Positions 7,247 through 16,111 of a DNA stretch of 64,000 nt are shown here, piece by piece. The notes beneath the pieces are model-generated. The model was not told the DNA's origin. It was given only the letters and a program-made list of their open reading frames with translations, and did no database searches. Made by a program: the position numbers and the translations under genes. This stretch comes from Mucilaginibacter robiniae (lineage in GTDB: Bacteria > Bacteroidota > Bacteroidia > Sphingobacteriales > Sphingobacteriaceae): contig NZ_CP051682.1 in the NCBI RefSeq assembly GCF_012849215.1, forward strand, positions 1,922,001-1,986,000, in the 5' to 3' direction. The first letter of the stretch is position 1; the number at the start of each line of letters is the position of its first letter.

Positions 7247-8230
7247 TTACTTGGTAACGTACATTACTTCTTTAACCGCTTTAACTACTCTTTCAGGATT
7301 TGGTAAATATTCCTGAATCAGGGTTGGAGCGTATGGAAGTGGCACGTCACCGCCCATGATACGTAAAATAGGTGCATCTAGGTAATCAAAAGCATCTTTC
7401 TGAACTTTGAAAGCAACCTCGGTAGCGATAGAGCCTAAAGGCCAGCTCTCTTCTATAAACACCATACGGTTAGTTTTCTTTACTGATTCAATTACGGTAG
7501 CATAATCAATAGGGCGTACAGTACGTAGGTCAATTACCTCAGCGTTAATACCTTCTTTTTCCAACTCGGCAGCAGCAGCATTCACTACTTTCATAATTTT
7601 ACCAAAACCTACCAAAGTTACATCAGTACCTTGTTTGGTTACAGCGGCTTTACCTATTTCAATATAGTAGGTTTCTTCAGGAACAGGACCTTTATCGCCA
7701 TACATTAATTCTGATTCCATGAAAATAACCGGATCCGGATCAATGATAGCTGATTTTAATAAACCTTTGGCATCAGCCGGGTTAGATGGAACCACTACTT
7801 TTAAGCCTGGGCAGTTAGCGTACCAGTTTTCAAAGCATTGGCTGTGTTGTGAACTTAACATACCGGCGTTACCAGTTGGGCCACGAAAAACGATAGGCAC
7901 AGAGAACTGACCACCGCTCATGCTCATGATTTTAGCTGCACCGTTAATTACTTGGTCAATGGCTACTAACGAGAAGTTAAAAGTCATGAACTCGATGATA
8001 GGACGTAAACCGTTCATGGCCGAACCAATACCGATACCTGCAAAGCCCAGCTCAGAGATTGGGGTATCAATTACACGCTTAGCGCCAAATTCATCCAGCA
8101 TACCCTGGCTTACTTTATAAGCACCGTTATACTCGGCAACTTCTTCGCCCATCAGGTATATTTTATCATCCTTGCGCATCTCTTCGCTCATAGCTTCCCG
8201 AAGCGCTTCTCTGAACTGTATTTCTCTCAT
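7247..8230 (-). CDS. pdhB: Pyruvate dehydrogenase E1 component, beta subunit
   Basis: A 327-residue protein of the transketolase beta-subunit family. It begins MREIQFREALREAMSEEM and contains YLMGEEVAEYNGAYKVSQG, DTPISELGFAGIGIG and the C-terminal transketolase domain (VTLVGFGKIMKVV, VIDLRTVRPID). With the alpha subunit it forms the thiamine-diphosphate E1 of the pyruvate dehydrogenase complex, which decarboxylates pyruvate and acetylates E2 lipoyl groups in the cytoplasm. The alpha subunit is not adjacent. A good promoter lies at 8259-8289 on the minus strand, giving a leader of about 25 nt. A branched-chain 2-oxoacid E1 beta is possible but less likely given the sequence. Confidence 0.93.
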   Translation of the reverse strand: MREIQFREALREAMSEEMRKDDKIYLMGEEVAEYNGAYKVSQGMLDEFGAKRVIDTPISELGFAGIGIGSAMNGLRPIIEFMTFNFSLVAIDQVINGAAKIMSMSGGQFSVPIVFRGPTGNAGMLSSQHSQCFENWYANCPGLKVVVPSNPADAKGLLKSAIIDPDPVIFMESELMYGDKGPVPEETYYIEIGKAAVTKQGTDVTLVGFGKIMKVVNAAAAELEKEGINAEVIDLRTVRPIDYATVIESVKKTNRMVFIEESWPLGSIATEVAFKVQKDAFDYLDAPILRIMGGDVPLPYAPTLIQEYLPNPERVVKAVKEVMYVTK

Positions 8231-8258
8231 TATGTTGTTAAAATGAAAATTTTAGTGG

Positions 8259-8289
8259 CAAATATAGGTAATGCGTTCCGAAAAACAAT
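8259..8289 (-). promoter_or_regulatory. Bacteroidota sigma-A promoter of pdhB
   Basis: On the minus strand TATATTTG (8266-8259) matches the -7 consensus TAnnTTTG, and ATTG (8289-8286) matches three of four -33 bases at exactly 19 nt spacing. Transcription would start near 8255, about 25 nt before the pdhB ATG. Confidence 0.65.
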
Positions 8290-8407
8290 TCGTAGTAAAA
8301 AAGATAAATGTGTATTTGACTTTTATGGAAATAGTTACGCTTCGTTATGTTCCCCTTTACAAAATAGTTTGATAATTTACACCTGTTTTACGCTTCCTGA
8401 ACCAAAC

Positions 8408-9529
8408 ATGCACAACAAACACCATCTGGCCGGCTTAGATCACTTAAGAGCCTTAGCTATTACTTTGGTTTTGCTTTACCATTACCGGTCATTTGGTCAC
8501 CCCGACTGGATAGACAGTAACCTGGTAGGCTTTGGGTGGACTGGCGTCGACTTGTTTTTTGTGCTGAGTGGGTTTTTAATTGCCAGCCAGCTTTTCAGTA
8601 GAATACAGCAGGATAAACCTATACTACTGAAAGCGTTTTTTATTAAACGATTTTTTAGAATTATTCCGCCATACCTGGTGGTATTAAGCTTATATCTGGC
8701 TTTTCCTTTTTTGAGAGAAAGAGAACATTTGGCATCCTTAACCAAGTATTTAACATTCACTTTAAACTTCGGACTCGATTTACGCCATACAGGCACTTTT
8801 ACCCATGCCTGGTCGTTGTGTATTGAAGAGCAGTTTTATTTATTGCTGCCTTTGCTCATTATAGCATGCCAATACTTTAATGTAAAACGTAATGCTATAT
8901 ACCTGCTTTTGCTGGCATGGTTACTCAGTGGTGTGCTTAGAGCCTGGAACTGGTGGCATTATGTAGCACCAGCTTACGAAACTGACACGAGTGTAATTAC
9001 TTGGTACAAATACCTGTACTACCCTACCTATACCCGTTTAGATGGATTGCTGATGGGCGTGGGCTTAGCCGCCCTTTTCACTTTTTACCCTAATGTAAAA
9101 AATATAGCCAATGCTTATTCTAACAGCCTGTTGCTAGCCGGATTGTTGCTACTTATTATAGCCTACTTTATTTGCCAGGAGCCTACCACCTTTACCGCAT
9201 CTGTTTATGGCTTTCCGCTGGTAGCTATAGCCTATGGTTGCTGGGTAGCCGCTGCCGCTTGCCCAGCTTGTTTTTTGTACCAAATGCAATCTAAGTTTAC
9301 GGCCAGATTGGCCTTCCTCTCCTACGCTATTTATCTACTGCACAAAATGATTATTCATGTTATTCAAAGCCAAATCAAATTAGAGGTAAATAGCTATGAG
9401 ATGTTTTTACTTTGCCTGGCAGGTGCTATAGCTGGCGCTATACTCATGAGAATACTTATTGAAAACCCTTGTTTGGCTATACGCAATAGGGTTCTTAGTA
9501 AGCAAATAAGCACAAAGTTTTCACTGTAA
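8408..9529 (+). CDS. Membrane acyltransferase (OafA/YrhL family, acyltransferase 3)
   Basis: A 373-residue polytopic protein when started at ATG 8408. It opens with the family signature GLDHLRALAITLVLLYH (residues 9-25, with the conserved Arg and His), followed by GWTGVDLFFVLSGFLIA and RFFRIIPPYL. About ten hydrophobic segments follow. WSLCIEEQFYLLLPLL is the second family hallmark. Such enzymes transfer acyl groups to sugars, peptidoglycan or lipopolysaccharide on the outer face of the inner membrane; the acceptor is unknown. Upstream in-frame codons from 8243 would overlap the divergent pdhB promoter and lack family similarity, so the later start is preferred. Confidence 0.88.
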   Translation: MHNKHHLAGLDHLRALAITLVLLYHYRSFGHPDWIDSNLVGFGWTGVDLFFVLSGFLIASQLFSRIQQDKPILLKAFFIKRFFRIIPPYLVVLSLYLAFPFLREREHLASLTKYLTFTLNFGLDLRHTGTFTHAWSLCIEEQFYLLLPLLIIACQYFNVKRNAIYLLLLAWLLSGVLRAWNWWHYVAPAYETDTSVITWYKYLYYPTYTRLDGLLMGVGLAALFTFYPNVKNIANAYSNSLLLAGLLLLIIAYFICQEPTTFTASVYGFPLVAIAYGCWVAAAACPACFLYQMQSKFTARLAFLSYAIYLLHKMIIHVIQSQIKLEVNSYEMFLLCLAGAIAGAILMRILIENPCLAIRNRVLSKQISTKFSL

Positions 9530-9593
9530 CGGAGTGGTTTAGTTAGGGCGTTAGATATTTTAAAGCTTTAAAAAGCATTTATATTCTGTAAAA

Positions 9594-10091
9594 ATGGAAA
9601 AATATGAAGCATACGAAAATGATGGTAGCAGCACTTTACGTTACTGTTTATTAGGGTTAATGCTGTTTGCTGATGTTGTTCTTATAATTAGCACCGGGCC
9701 TGAGGCCATATTTTATTTATTAGGCTTTAACGTACTTTTAATTGCATTAAAACCTTGGCATTACAAAATCAGTACCGTTTCAATAGACAACCAGTTAATA
9801 CATATAACCAAACAAAACCTTTATTTAGGCCCAAAGCAATACAGTTTTGAGCTCGGTAAGATAGATTTTATTTATAAAAACAGACCTATCGCGACAAGAA
9901 GGCAAGGCTTTTCTTCCTCTAATACAGGTAATGTGTTAACGGTATTTTATGAGGAACATCCTTTATTTGACCTTACACCTGATGAAAATGGTTGGACGGC
10001 TATTAAAATAGAAATATTAGCTATTCAACTTAAACAGTCAGGCATTAAACAAGTATTTGAGAAATTTGGCACTGATGATGTTACTTTATAA
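9594..10091 (+). CDS. Membrane-anchored protein of unknown function
   Basis: A 165-residue protein. Residues about 18-55 form two closely spaced hydrophobic helices (CLLGLMLFADVVLIIS and FYLLGFNVLLIALKPW). The remaining 110 residues are soluble and beta-rich, with several aromatic strands (IDFIYKNRPIATRR, VLTVFYEEHPLFDL). The layout resembles small PH-like (bPH) membrane proteins, but no signature is clear enough to assign. It starts 64 bp after the acyltransferase on the same strand and may be cotranscribed with it. Confidence 0.65.
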   Translation: MEKYEAYENDGSSTLRYCLLGLMLFADVVLIISTGPEAIFYLLGFNVLLIALKPWHYKISTVSIDNQLIHITKQNLYLGPKQYSFELGKIDFIYKNRPIATRRQGFSSSNTGNVLTVFYEEHPLFDLTPDENGWTAIKIEILAIQLKQSGIKQVFEKFGTDDVTL

Positions 10092-10153
10092 AACAGAAAT
10101 ATTCAGCTACTAAAATGTATAAGCGCTGTTCTAAACTCCCAATTCTTTCGCCA

Positions 10154-10237
10154 TTGTCTGTGTCCTCACAGACAACTTACTTATAGATAATTTACTATAG
10201 TCAATGAAATATTGTTGCCTGTGAGGACACAGACAAC
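10154..10237. repeat. MITE-like element with 23-bp terminal inverted repeats
   Basis: The left end (10154-10176) and right end (10215-10237) are inverted copies of one another with one mismatch, separated by 38 bp of AT-rich sequence. Each end is itself a palindrome of 9-bp arms: TTGTCTGTG/CACAGACAA around TCCT on the left, and TTGCCTGTG/CACAGACAA around AGGA on the right. No protein can be encoded within it. It lies in a 343-bp intergenic space between convergent genes. Confidence 0.7.
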
Positions 10238-10291
10238 GGCGTGTGACTACTAGCTTTTATAAATAGCAAAGATTCAAATTCAGCTACTGAC

Positions 10292-10366
10292 GAAACAATG
10301 TCACCACTGCCAACCGTTTGTCAGTGTTACAGGTGTTACACCCTGTAACATGTAACACCTGTAACA
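10292..10366 (+). repeat. Dispersed palindromic repeat, copy 1
   Basis: A 75-bp unit beginning GAAACAATGTCACCACTGCC and ending in a hairpin made of GTTACAGGTGTTACA and TGTAACACCTGTAAC around CCCTGTAACA. A second copy, inverted, is at 24691-24778. Outside a 10-bp insertion only six or seven positions differ. Both copies lie in intergenic space downstream of genes. Size, palindromy and location are like REP/BIME-type elements. No encoding transposase (RAYT type) is in the window. Confidence 0.75.
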
Positions 10367-10382
10367 GCAGAAAGCAACTAAT

Positions 10383-10411
10383 AAAAAAGCGGGCATTAAA
10401 CCCGCTTTTTT
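10383..10411. terminator. Bidirectional rho-independent terminator
   Basis: AAAAAAGCGGG and CCCGCTTTTTT form an 11-bp hairpin with a 7-nt loop. It ends the S8 protease transcript on the minus strand (its stop codon is 24 bp away) and insulates it from the gene at 9594. Confidence 0.9.
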
Positions 10412-10434
10412 CACTTTATGTTATTTCTCAAAGC

Positions 10435-12084
10435 TTATTTGCGTTCACCTTTCATGGTAGCGGCTATTTGCACAGCTTCGTAAGCGTTTACAATACCGCC
10501 TGATTTGCTTAAAGTACTGAAATCTACTTTTTCGGTTTTACTGCCCGGTTTCAGCACCATGGTGCCGGTTAAAGGCTTAGCCGACTGTATCAGGATTTGT
10601 TTTAACTGACGGGCACTTAAATCCGGATAATACTCCAGCAGTAATGCAGCCACCCCCGCTGTAATCGGCGAAGCAAAGCTGGTACCATCAGCGGTATTAA
10701 ATTCCGCATCTTTATCTACCGAAGTTACTTTCACGCCAGGTGCAAAAACATCCACATTCTTTTTACCATAGTTCGAAAATGAACCTGCCAGGCTATCGTC
10801 CAATTTAGCAGCCGAAGCGCCTACGCTAATTACGTTCGGTGCATCTTTAGCGGAGCCATCTTCAAACATATCATTTGGATATTCAGGTTTCAGGTCAACG
10901 TCCTGGTTATCGTTACCAGCAGCTTGTACCAGCAGCACATCATGTGCAGCAGCATATTTAAAAGCAGCATCTACCCAAGCTTTGTGCGGCGATATCTTTT
11001 TGCCAAAGCTCATGTTTACCACTTTAGCGCCATTATCCACTGCGTAACGAATAGCATTGGCAATATCCTTATCATACTCATCACCATTAGGCACCGCCTT
11101 AATCGCAATCAGTCGAATATTATCAGCCACCCCATCAATACCATACCCGTTGCCATGCACGGCACCAATCAGGCCAGCCACTCCGGTACCATGCGAAGCG
11201 TCTTCAAACTTTAACAACGGACTACCATAAGGTTTACCATCTTGTACGTTCGGGTCGTCGCCTACAATACGGTGGCGGGCTTCCAGATCAGGGTTTACAT
11301 CGTTGTTGATTTTGGTCAGATACTCGCTTAAATCATTCAGCACTTTTACATTGGTAGAAGTAGAACCTTCTTCCTGAAACAGCATAGACCAGACCCCTTT
11401 ACTTTGTGTTACGGTATCATTAGCCGAAGTTAATTTACTTAGATCGGCTGCGGTAAATGAACCGTTAGCTGGCAGGTGCAAAGCGTTTTTAATGTAGCCA
11501 CTAGTTACCATTAATACATTCATCACACCTGATAATTGCTTTAACTCGGCCGATGACTTGTTCAGGGTAGAATCATGCACAGCTTTTACTCTCTGCCAGT
11601 AAGCGTAACCCTTTTTCTGACGGGCCGTTGCTGCCGGGATACCTTCGTACTGGCCTTTCAAGCGATTGTACTCACGTACCTCTTCGGTAGTTTCGTTGAA
11701 ATCGCATTTACCACCTGGGCCGCCTAAAAAGTTCCAGCCATGTATATCATCTACATAACCATTATGGTCGTCATCTTTACCGTTACCCGCAATTTCTTTA
11801 GGGTTTACCCATAAAATGCTTTGCAAATCTTTTTGCAAGGTATCAATACCGCTATCAATAGTAGCTACCACTACTGTTTTGCTTTTCTTACCTTGCAAAG
11901 CTTGGTAAGCTTTATTCAGGCTGATACCAAAGTAGCCATCAGCTTTCAAATCGAGCGTGTGCCAGTTGCGGGGTAATTCGGCTGGAGGAGTTGTTGTAGT
12001 AGGCGTTTGCGCCTGAACAACGGTATAATTTAACAAAAGACCGCTTACCATGCAGCCCAGCCAGTATTTTACAGGAATATTCAT
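10435..12084 (-). CDS. Secreted S8 family serine peptidase (subtilase)
   Basis: A 549-residue protein with a signal peptide (residues 1-26, ending VVQAQ) and a complete subtilase triad: Asp77 in TIDSGI, His298 in ASHGTGVAG, Ser469 in DGTSFASP, and the oxyanion Asn391 in AAGND. Between Asp and His is an insertion of about 200 residues containing a DDDHNGYVDD calcium-like loop, much longer than in subtilisin and typical of Bacteroidota exported subtilases. The protein probably degrades proteins in the periplasm or outside the cell. There is no C-terminal sorting domain (the protein ends in GERK), so export to the surface by the type IX system is not indicated. Confidence 0.93.
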   Translation of the reverse strand: MNIPVKYWLGCMVSGLLLNYTVVQAQTPTTTTPPAELPRNWHTLDLKADGYFGISLNKAYQALQGKKSKTVVVATIDSGIDTLQKDLQSILWVNPKEIAGNGKDDDHNGYVDDIHGWNFLGGPGGKCDFNETTEEVREYNRLKGQYEGIPAATARQKKGYAYWQRVKAVHDSTLNKSSAELKQLSGVMNVLMVTSGYIKNALHLPANGSFTAADLSKLTSANDTVTQSKGVWSMLFQEEGSTSTNVKVLNDLSEYLTKINNDVNPDLEARHRIVGDDPNVQDGKPYGSPLLKFEDASHGTGVAGLIGAVHGNGYGIDGVADNIRLIAIKAVPNGDEYDKDIANAIRYAVDNGAKVVNMSFGKKISPHKAWVDAAFKYAAAHDVLLVQAAGNDNQDVDLKPEYPNDMFEDGSAKDAPNVISVGASAAKLDDSLAGSFSNYGKKNVDVFAPGVKVTSVDKDAEFNTADGTSFASPITAGVAALLLEYYPDLSARQLKQILIQSAKPLTGTMVLKPGSKTEKVDFSTLSKSGGIVNAYEAVQIAATMKGERK

Positions 12085-12405
12085 ATCAACATTAATTGGC
12101 TATAAAGACAAAGCCAGACGTTATATAACGCAACAACCCCTGAATAGTTGCCAAACAACTTAGAAAAGCGGGTATTTTATTCGGGAGTTGAATGGATAAC
12201 CTTAGCTGTTAATCAACTCCTATTCATGCTTAACGAACTTAAACTTACAGCACCTTATCATAGTATTTTTGACATTTATATTACACTAATAAATGCCTTA
12301 TTCATTATCAATCAGTTACCATTAAATTATCCACATTGGTGGTATGTTAAAAACTTATTTGCAGCTTGCAGCCTTAATACTATAATTATAAATCCAGGCC
12401 ACAGC

Positions 12406-12436
12406 TTTGAAATATAATCATTTTTTTGTATATTGT
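12406..12436 (+). promoter_or_regulatory. Probable promoter of the TPR gene
   Basis: TTTG at 12406-12409 is followed after exactly 19 nt by TATATTGT (12429-12436), a partial match to TAnnTTTG. Transcription would start about 20 nt before the ATG at 12461. The rest of the 376-bp space from 12085 to 12460 shows no convincing gene; a TTG-started frame there has no family features. Confidence 0.5.
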
Positions 12437-12460
12437 AGCTGACGCTGTAAAAATGATTAA

Positions 12461-13867
12461 ATGGAAGAAGAATATGATTTTGGTTTTACTGAAGACCCCA
12501 GGTTTTCAGTTGAACGTTACGAGGAGATGATCCGTAATCATGATCAGTACTTTTTTGATGCCCACGCATTTGAAAACATTATTGATTATTACATTGAAAA
12601 AAATGATCCGGTAAAAGCCTTGCAGGTAGTAGAGTATGCCCGAAATCAGCACCCCTTTGCCGCGGTATTTTTAATAAAACAGGCTCAGTTACTGGTAGTA
12701 ACCAACCGGGTTAGTGAGGCCTTTGCTGCGTTGGATAAAGCATCCTTATTGGAAGCTTCAGACGCTGATATATACATTATTCGGGGTAACCTGTACGAGA
12801 GTATGGACCGTTATACCGAAGCGCTGGAAAACTATGAGAAAGCGCTGGGCATGGCTGAAGAAACTGATGATATTCTGTTGCACATGGCCTACGTTTACCA
12901 AAACATGGGCGATTACGACCAGGCCATTCAGTACTTAAAGCAATGCTTGGAGCAGAACATGGAAAACCAGGATGCCTTGTATGAACTGGCATTTTGCTAT
13001 GATGTGATCGATAACCAGCAGGAAAGCATACAGTTTTACCAGCAATATATTGACAATGAACCTTACAGCTATGCTGCCTGGTACAATCTGGGTAATGCAT
13101 ATACCAAGCTAGGGCTGTTTGAAAAAGCTATTGATGCTTATGATTACGCCATATTGATTAAAGACAGTTTTGCATCAGCCTATTTTAACAAGGGTAATGC
13201 ACTGGTTAATCTAGAAAAATACGCCGAAGCTATTGAGGTATATCGCCAAACTTTCGAGTATGAGCAACCAAATGCTGATACTTACTGCGCTATAGGTGAA
13301 TGTTACGAGAAGCTGGAACAAATGGATGAAGCCCGCTCGTTTTATAAAAAAGCAGTGCGCATGGATTCACGCTTGGCAGACGCCTGGTTTGGTATTGGCG
13401 TAACGCTTGATTTTGAAGAACGCTATTTTGAGGCATTACACTTTTACAAAAAAGCGCTGGACTTGGATGCGGCCAATGCGGATTATTGGTTTGCTATTGC
13501 CGATGCCGAATATAAACTAGGCCACTTGCCCGAAGCGGAACAAGCCTATGATAAAGTAGTAGAGCTAAACCCGTTGGATGTAGATGCCTGGCTAGATTAC
13601 TCATCCATATTGTACGAGCAAGACCGGCTAACGGATGCCATAGAGGTAATTTCAGAAGCGATTAAGAATAACCCAGAAGCGGCTGAGTTATACTACCGCA
13701 TGGTAGCTTACCTGTTTGCCAAAGGTGATTATAACGAAGCCTTGAGCAATCTGGAACTGGCCTTAACTTCCGACCCGGATAAACATTATATTTTGTTTGA
13801 TTATCTGCCTCAGTTGCAGAAAAACAAAATCATTATGGACATTATCAACAGGTACATGCATCATTAG
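12461..13867 (+). CDS. Tetratricopeptide repeat protein
   Basis: A 468-residue protein made almost entirely of TPR units of 34 residues, about eleven to twelve in tandem. Examples are the units centred on AWYNLGNAYTKLGLFEKAIDAY, AYFNKGNALVNLEKYAEAIEVY and YWFAIADAEYKLGHLPEAEQAY. The first 50 residues are acidic (MEEEYDFGFTEDPRFS). There is no signal peptide or membrane helix, so it is cytoplasmic. TPR arrays are scaffolds for protein-protein contacts; the partner is unknown. A strong terminator follows the stop codon, so the gene is a single unit. The sequence is typical of conserved Bacteroidota TPR proteins of unknown role. Confidence 0.9.
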   Translation: MEEEYDFGFTEDPRFSVERYEEMIRNHDQYFFDAHAFENIIDYYIEKNDPVKALQVVEYARNQHPFAAVFLIKQAQLLVVTNRVSEAFAALDKASLLEASDADIYIIRGNLYESMDRYTEALENYEKALGMAEETDDILLHMAYVYQNMGDYDQAIQYLKQCLEQNMENQDALYELAFCYDVIDNQQESIQFYQQYIDNEPYSYAAWYNLGNAYTKLGLFEKAIDAYDYAILIKDSFASAYFNKGNALVNLEKYAEAIEVYRQTFEYEQPNADTYCAIGECYEKLEQMDEARSFYKKAVRMDSRLADAWFGIGVTLDFEERYFEALHFYKKALDLDAANADYWFAIADAEYKLGHLPEAEQAYDKVVELNPLDVDAWLDYSSILYEQDRLTDAIEVISEAIKNNPEAAELYYRMVAYLFAKGDYNEALSNLELALTSDPDKHYILFDYLPQLQKNKIIMDIINRYMHH

Positions 13868-13880
13868 CGGTTCCACCTCA

Positions 13881-13920
13881 TAAAAAAAGCTGTTGCCCCA
13901 AATAAAGCAACAGCTTTTTT
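13881..13920. terminator. Bidirectional rho-independent terminator
   Basis: AAAAAAAGCTGTTGC and GCAACAGCTTTTTTT form a perfect 15-bp hairpin with a 10-nt loop, starting 13 bp after the TPR gene stop. Confidence 0.92.
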
Positions 13921-14010
13921 TATGACCAACTCCTCTACTTTGCCTTTAATTTATGCAATCAATAGTTAGCTTTGCCTGTTAACAGATCAAGTAAACTTGC
14001 TGATTAGAAC

Positions 14011-14811
14011 ATGAAAAAATACGGGCTTATCGGTTATCCGCTTTCACATTCTTTTTCTCAACGCTATTTTGAAGAAAAGTTTGCAAAAGAAGGCATTACA
14101 GATGCGGAATATAAGTTATATCCCTTACAAAGCGTTCAGGATTTTCAGGACTTGTTGCACCAGAACCCGGATTTATGCGGATTGAATGTAACCGTACCTT
14201 ATAAAATTGATATTTTGGAAGAGATGGATTGGATGAGCGAGTATGCTAAAGGCATAGGTGCCGTTAACTGCATCCGTATATCATCCGAAAGCCCTGTATT
14301 AGCTGCCTTTTCAGGCGAGGTAGGGCTGGCCGGACATGATTTCAGGTTAGAAGGCTTTAACACCGATGCCTATGGATTTGAAATGTCGTTGAAACCTTTG
14401 CTCAAATCACATCATGAACAGGCACTAATATTAGGTGATGGCGGAGCTGCCCGTGCAGTTAAATATGTGTTATCAGATATGAGTATCCCCTATAAAATTG
14501 TTACTCGCAAAGCTTTTGAAACGAGTACTTTATTTGAGCAACTAACACCACAGGATATAGAAGAGCATACGCTAATTATTAATACCACACCGGTAGGCAT
14601 GTCGCCAGATATAGAAGCATATCCGCCTATCCCTTATGAGTACATCAATAGCGATCATTTACTATACGATTTAATTTACAACCCGGAAGAAACCGCTTTT
14701 TTACGCAAAGGACGGGAAATGGGTGCCGCCACAAAAAACGGGCATGAAATGCTGATTTTACAAGCCGAAAAATCATGGGAAATATGGAACTCCAAAGCAA
14801 AGCACCCCTAA
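14011..14811 (+). CDS. aroE: Shikimate dehydrogenase
   Basis: A 266-residue protein of normal AroE length. It has the substrate-binding start GLIGYPLSHSFSQRYF, the catalytic NVTVPYK segment, the NADP-binding loop ILGDGGAARAVKYVL, and NTTPVGMSP near residue 192. It reduces 3-dehydroshikimate to shikimate with NADPH in the aromatic amino acid pathway. A -7-like box TAGCTTTG lies at 13977-13984. The 3' end overlaps the start of gldD by 37 bp, so the two are translationally linked, an arrangement that pairs a metabolic gene with a motility lipoprotein. Confidence 0.95.
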   Translation: MKKYGLIGYPLSHSFSQRYFEEKFAKEGITDAEYKLYPLQSVQDFQDLLHQNPDLCGLNVTVPYKIDILEEMDWMSEYAKGIGAVNCIRISSESPVLAAFSGEVGLAGHDFRLEGFNTDAYGFEMSLKPLLKSHHEQALILGDGGAARAVKYVLSDMSIPYKIVTRKAFETSTLFEQLTPQDIEEHTLIINTTPVGMSPDIEAYPPIPYEYINSDHLLYDLIYNPEETAFLRKGREMGAATKNGHEMLILQAEKSWEIWNSKAKHP

Positions 14812-15389
14812 AACTAACGGGCTGGCTATGCCTGATGGTGCTGCTATTTTCGGCTTGCCACAGTCAGCCTGATTATGCACCTAAGCCACGGGGGTATTTC
14901 CGTATTAATTTTCCTGAACGAGCTTACCAGCAGTACACTGGTAGTTGCCCGTACACCTTTGTTTACCCTACCTATGCGGTAATTGAACCCGATAAAGCCC
15001 GCAATGCCAAACCCTGCTGGATTAACCTGCAACTACCGCAATTTAATGGCACCTTGCACCTGAGCTACGAGCCTATACTTTCTAAAAAAGAGTTTAACGA
15101 GCTGGTAGAAGATGCGCATACCTTTGCTTTCAAGCACACGGTAAAAGCTACATCAATAGATGAAGGTATTATTCATTACCCTGACCGTAAGGTTTATGGT
15201 ATTTACTATACCATTGAGGGTAATGCAGCCTCCTCAGCCCAGTTCTTTTTAACAGATAGTACCAAACATTACATTCGCGGAGCTTTGTACTTTAACACGC
15301 AGCCCCGCTTAGATTCTATACAGCCCGTACTGGATTTTGTCAAACAGGATGTAAATAAACTAATCAAAAGCTTCCGGTGGAAGAATTGA
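14775..15389 (+). CDS. gldD: Gliding motility lipoprotein GldD
   Basis: A 204-residue protein with a lipoprotein signal ending LLFSAC (lipid-modified Cys28). The conserved GldD body follows: PKPRGYFRINFPERAYQQY, CPYTFVYPTYAVIEPD, AKPCWINLQLPQFNGTLHLSY. GldD is one of the Gld proteins required for gliding and for the linked type IX secretion system in Flavobacterium, and it is also kept in many non-gliding Bacteroidota. It should sit in the periplasm, lipid-anchored to a membrane. The gene overlaps aroE by 37 bp. An internal ATG at 14784 is an alternative start. No other gld gene is in the window. Confidence 0.93.
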   Translation: MGNMELQSKAPLKLTGWLCLMVLLFSACHSQPDYAPKPRGYFRINFPERAYQQYTGSCPYTFVYPTYAVIEPDKARNAKPCWINLQLPQFNGTLHLSYEPILSKKEFNELVEDAHTFAFKHTVKATSIDEGIIHYPDRKVYGIYYTIEGNAASSAQFFLTDSTKHYIRGALYFNTQPRLDSIQPVLDFVKQDVNKLIKSFRWKN

Positions 15390-15476
15390 CAGTCATACCT
15401 GCTCAGTATTAAGAGCTGAAGGCTATTTACTTTGTTAAGCAGACAATAATTAATATCTTGGCATAAAGTACAGCTT

Positions 15477-16004
15477 ATGCGCACATTGAATATTCCAACC
15501 AACGCACTTGAAATATACAAACTGTTACCTGAAGGTACCCGATGCGAAGTACTGTATAATGTTTTAACCATGTCGCCAGCACCTTCTATACTACATCAAA
15601 CTATAGCAGTTAAGCTTACAGCATTATTATTTAACTTACTAAATAGCAGCAACGAAGGTATTGTACTGGCAGCTCCGGTTGATGTCTATTTCGAAGAAGA
15701 ACAATCAGTAGTTCAACCTGATTTGCTGGTGGTACTTCATGATAACCAATCTATCATCCGCGATAAAGGTATTTATGGTGCACCTGATATCATTATTGAA
15801 ATTCTATCTGGTAATCGGCTTAATGATGTAGTAAACAAAAAAGAGCTTTATGCCAAAACCGGTGTAAAAGAATATTTTATTATTGATCCTACCAATAAGC
15901 AGGTTAATCTCTTTGCCGGTACTGGTACAGGGCGTTTTACATCGGTGTTTGAAACACAAGGCAAAATTGTATCTGCATTGCTGAGAACCACCTTAGAGTT
16001 TTAA
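15477..16004 (+). CDS. Uma2 family (DUF820) endonuclease-fold protein
   Basis: A 175-residue protein with the PD-(D/E)xK-like core of the Uma2 family. The acidic residues lie in VQPDLLVVL (about residue 80) and PDIIIEILSG, followed by KKELYAKTGVKEYFIIDP. The family, abundant in cyanobacteria and Bacteroidota, has a restriction-endonuclease fold, but its biological role is not established. The gene stands alone, with no partner methylase or toxin-antitoxin gene nearby. The predicted active-site residues D, E and K all appear present. Confidence 0.85.
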   Translation: MRTLNIPTNALEIYKLLPEGTRCEVLYNVLTMSPAPSILHQTIAVKLTALLFNLLNSSNEGIVLAAPVDVYFEEEQSVVQPDLLVVLHDNQSIIRDKGIYGAPDIIIEILSGNRLNDVVNKKELYAKTGVKEYFIIDPTNKQVNLFAGTGTGRFTSVFETQGKIVSALLRTTLEF

Positions 16005-16111
16005 ATTTTTGATGGCAAAAGGCAAACGTATCCTTGATAAATCAACCTTACCCTGACACAACTATAACGTTAAACAGCAAGTAATACCACAGCAAAGCCT
16101 TACTTTTGGCT

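Noticed and set aside
10139..10370. A CRISPR array, suggested by repeated palindromic units
   Set aside because: The units are inverted, unequal in spacing and only two per family, and no cas gene is in the window.
12148..12417. A TTG-started frame of 89 codons upstream of the TPR gene
   Set aside because: No recognisable domain, a weak start, and it overlaps the TPR gene's promoter region. Composition looks like intergenic DNA.
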